A stretch of DNA of 6,153 bases, taken from an uncultured Porphyromonadaceae bacterium (GTDB lineage: Bacteria > Bacteroidota > Bacteroidia > Bacteroidales > Muribaculaceae). Position numbers and translations under genes: made by a program. Positions 5,854 through 6,153 of the stretch are shown here, in pieces. The notes beneath the pieces were generated by a model. The model searched no databases. It was not told where the DNA came from and worked only from the letters and a program-made list of their open reading frames with translations. The stretch lies in contig CAMWQY010000168.1 in NCBI GenBank assembly GCA_947176355.1, positions 1-6,153 on the forward strand. The letters run 5' to 3'. Within the stretch, counting starts at the first letter, position 1. Each line of letters starts with the position of its first letter.

Positions 5854-6153
5854 ATGAATAGGAATTTATTAATAGCGTTCCTCATGCTGCTGACGCTTGC
5901 CGCCCCGTTCAGGGCGGCAGCGGACAGCTTCTATCTCAAAGCTGCAGATTTGGAGCTCGGCAAGACGGAAACGCTGCAGTTTGTGCTCGACAACTGGCAG
6001 GAGTACTACGGTTTTCAGGCTGAAGTGAAACTTCCTGCCGGTCTCCAGGCAGTGAAAGGAAGCGACGGTGAACTTGACATCACTCTTTCCGACCGTGCTT
6101 CAGATGGAGATTACAAGGTGAACAGCAACGTTCTCCCCGACAACGCCCTGATC
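5854..6153 (+). CDS. Secreted protein with N-terminal cohesin-like module (partial, runs off right edge)
   Basis: ATG 5854 lies two bases after the TGA of the large gene and opens 100 codons with no stop to the window edge. Residues 1-23 are a signal peptide: MNRN, a hydrophobic core (residues 5-17), then AAA before D24, with no lipobox. The mature part starts DSFYLKAADLELGK and continues into YYGFQAEVKLPAGL (51-64), which aligns with the cohesin-like module at the end of the preceding protein (shared Y, QA, P and G positions). The spacing indicates co-transcription and probably translational coupling. No Shine-Dalgarno sequence is visible. Base composition (34 of 60 G+C at 5941-6000) matches the 3' end of the preceding gene. 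By analogy with Bacteroidales relatives it may carry further cohesin- or dockerin-like modules downstream, but that is outside the window. Confidence 0.85.
   Translation, partial: MNRNLLIAFLMLLTLAAPFRAAADSFYLKAADLELGKTETLQFVLDNWQEYYGFQAEVKLPAGLQAVKGSDGELDITLSDRASDGDYKVNSNVLPDNALI

Overview
The window looks like a piece of a Bacteroidales chromosome, probably a gut lineage such as Muribaculaceae or a Prevotella/Bacteroides relative. The evidence is a very long surface protein made of BspA-type leucine-rich repeats that ends in a type IX secretion (T9SS) C-terminal sorting domain, cohesin/dockerin-like modules typical of these bacteria, start codons without clear Shine-Dalgarno sequences, and A/T-rich leaders. 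The family-level placement is inference.

Layout from left to right. Bases 1-140 hold no gene but fold densely: a perfect 10-bp stem encloses a small hairpin, and a competing hairpin followed by six T's looks like a terminator or attenuator. A 213-residue cytoplasmic protein of unknown function follows (141-782). The next 236 bases (783-1018) are non-coding and carry three closely spaced palindromes that look like a REP-type dispersed element, then an A/T-rich leader. The main gene (1019-5851, 1610 residues) encodes a secreted surface protein. Its order is signal peptide, first leucine-rich solenoid, C-terminal cap, second solenoid, second cap, Ala-rich charged insert, Ig-like BIG2 domain, split dockerin-like domain, cohesin-like domain and T9SS sorting domain. 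Two bases after its stop a second secreted protein begins (5854 to beyond the right edge). Its mature part starts with another cohesin-like module resembling the one at the end of the large protein.

How they fit together: the last two genes are almost certainly one transcription unit encoding exported proteins with related cohesin-like modules, so a joint role at the cell surface (adhesion or assembly) is a reasonable inference. The unknown gene upstream is separated from them by the REP-like cluster and has no visible functional link. I did not find a clearly new defence, mobile or RNA-guided system. The items most worth a second look are the REP-like cluster, the alternative RNA folds at the left edge, the base-composition shift inside the large gene, and the cohesin plus dockerin modules in one chain beside a second cohesin-like protein.
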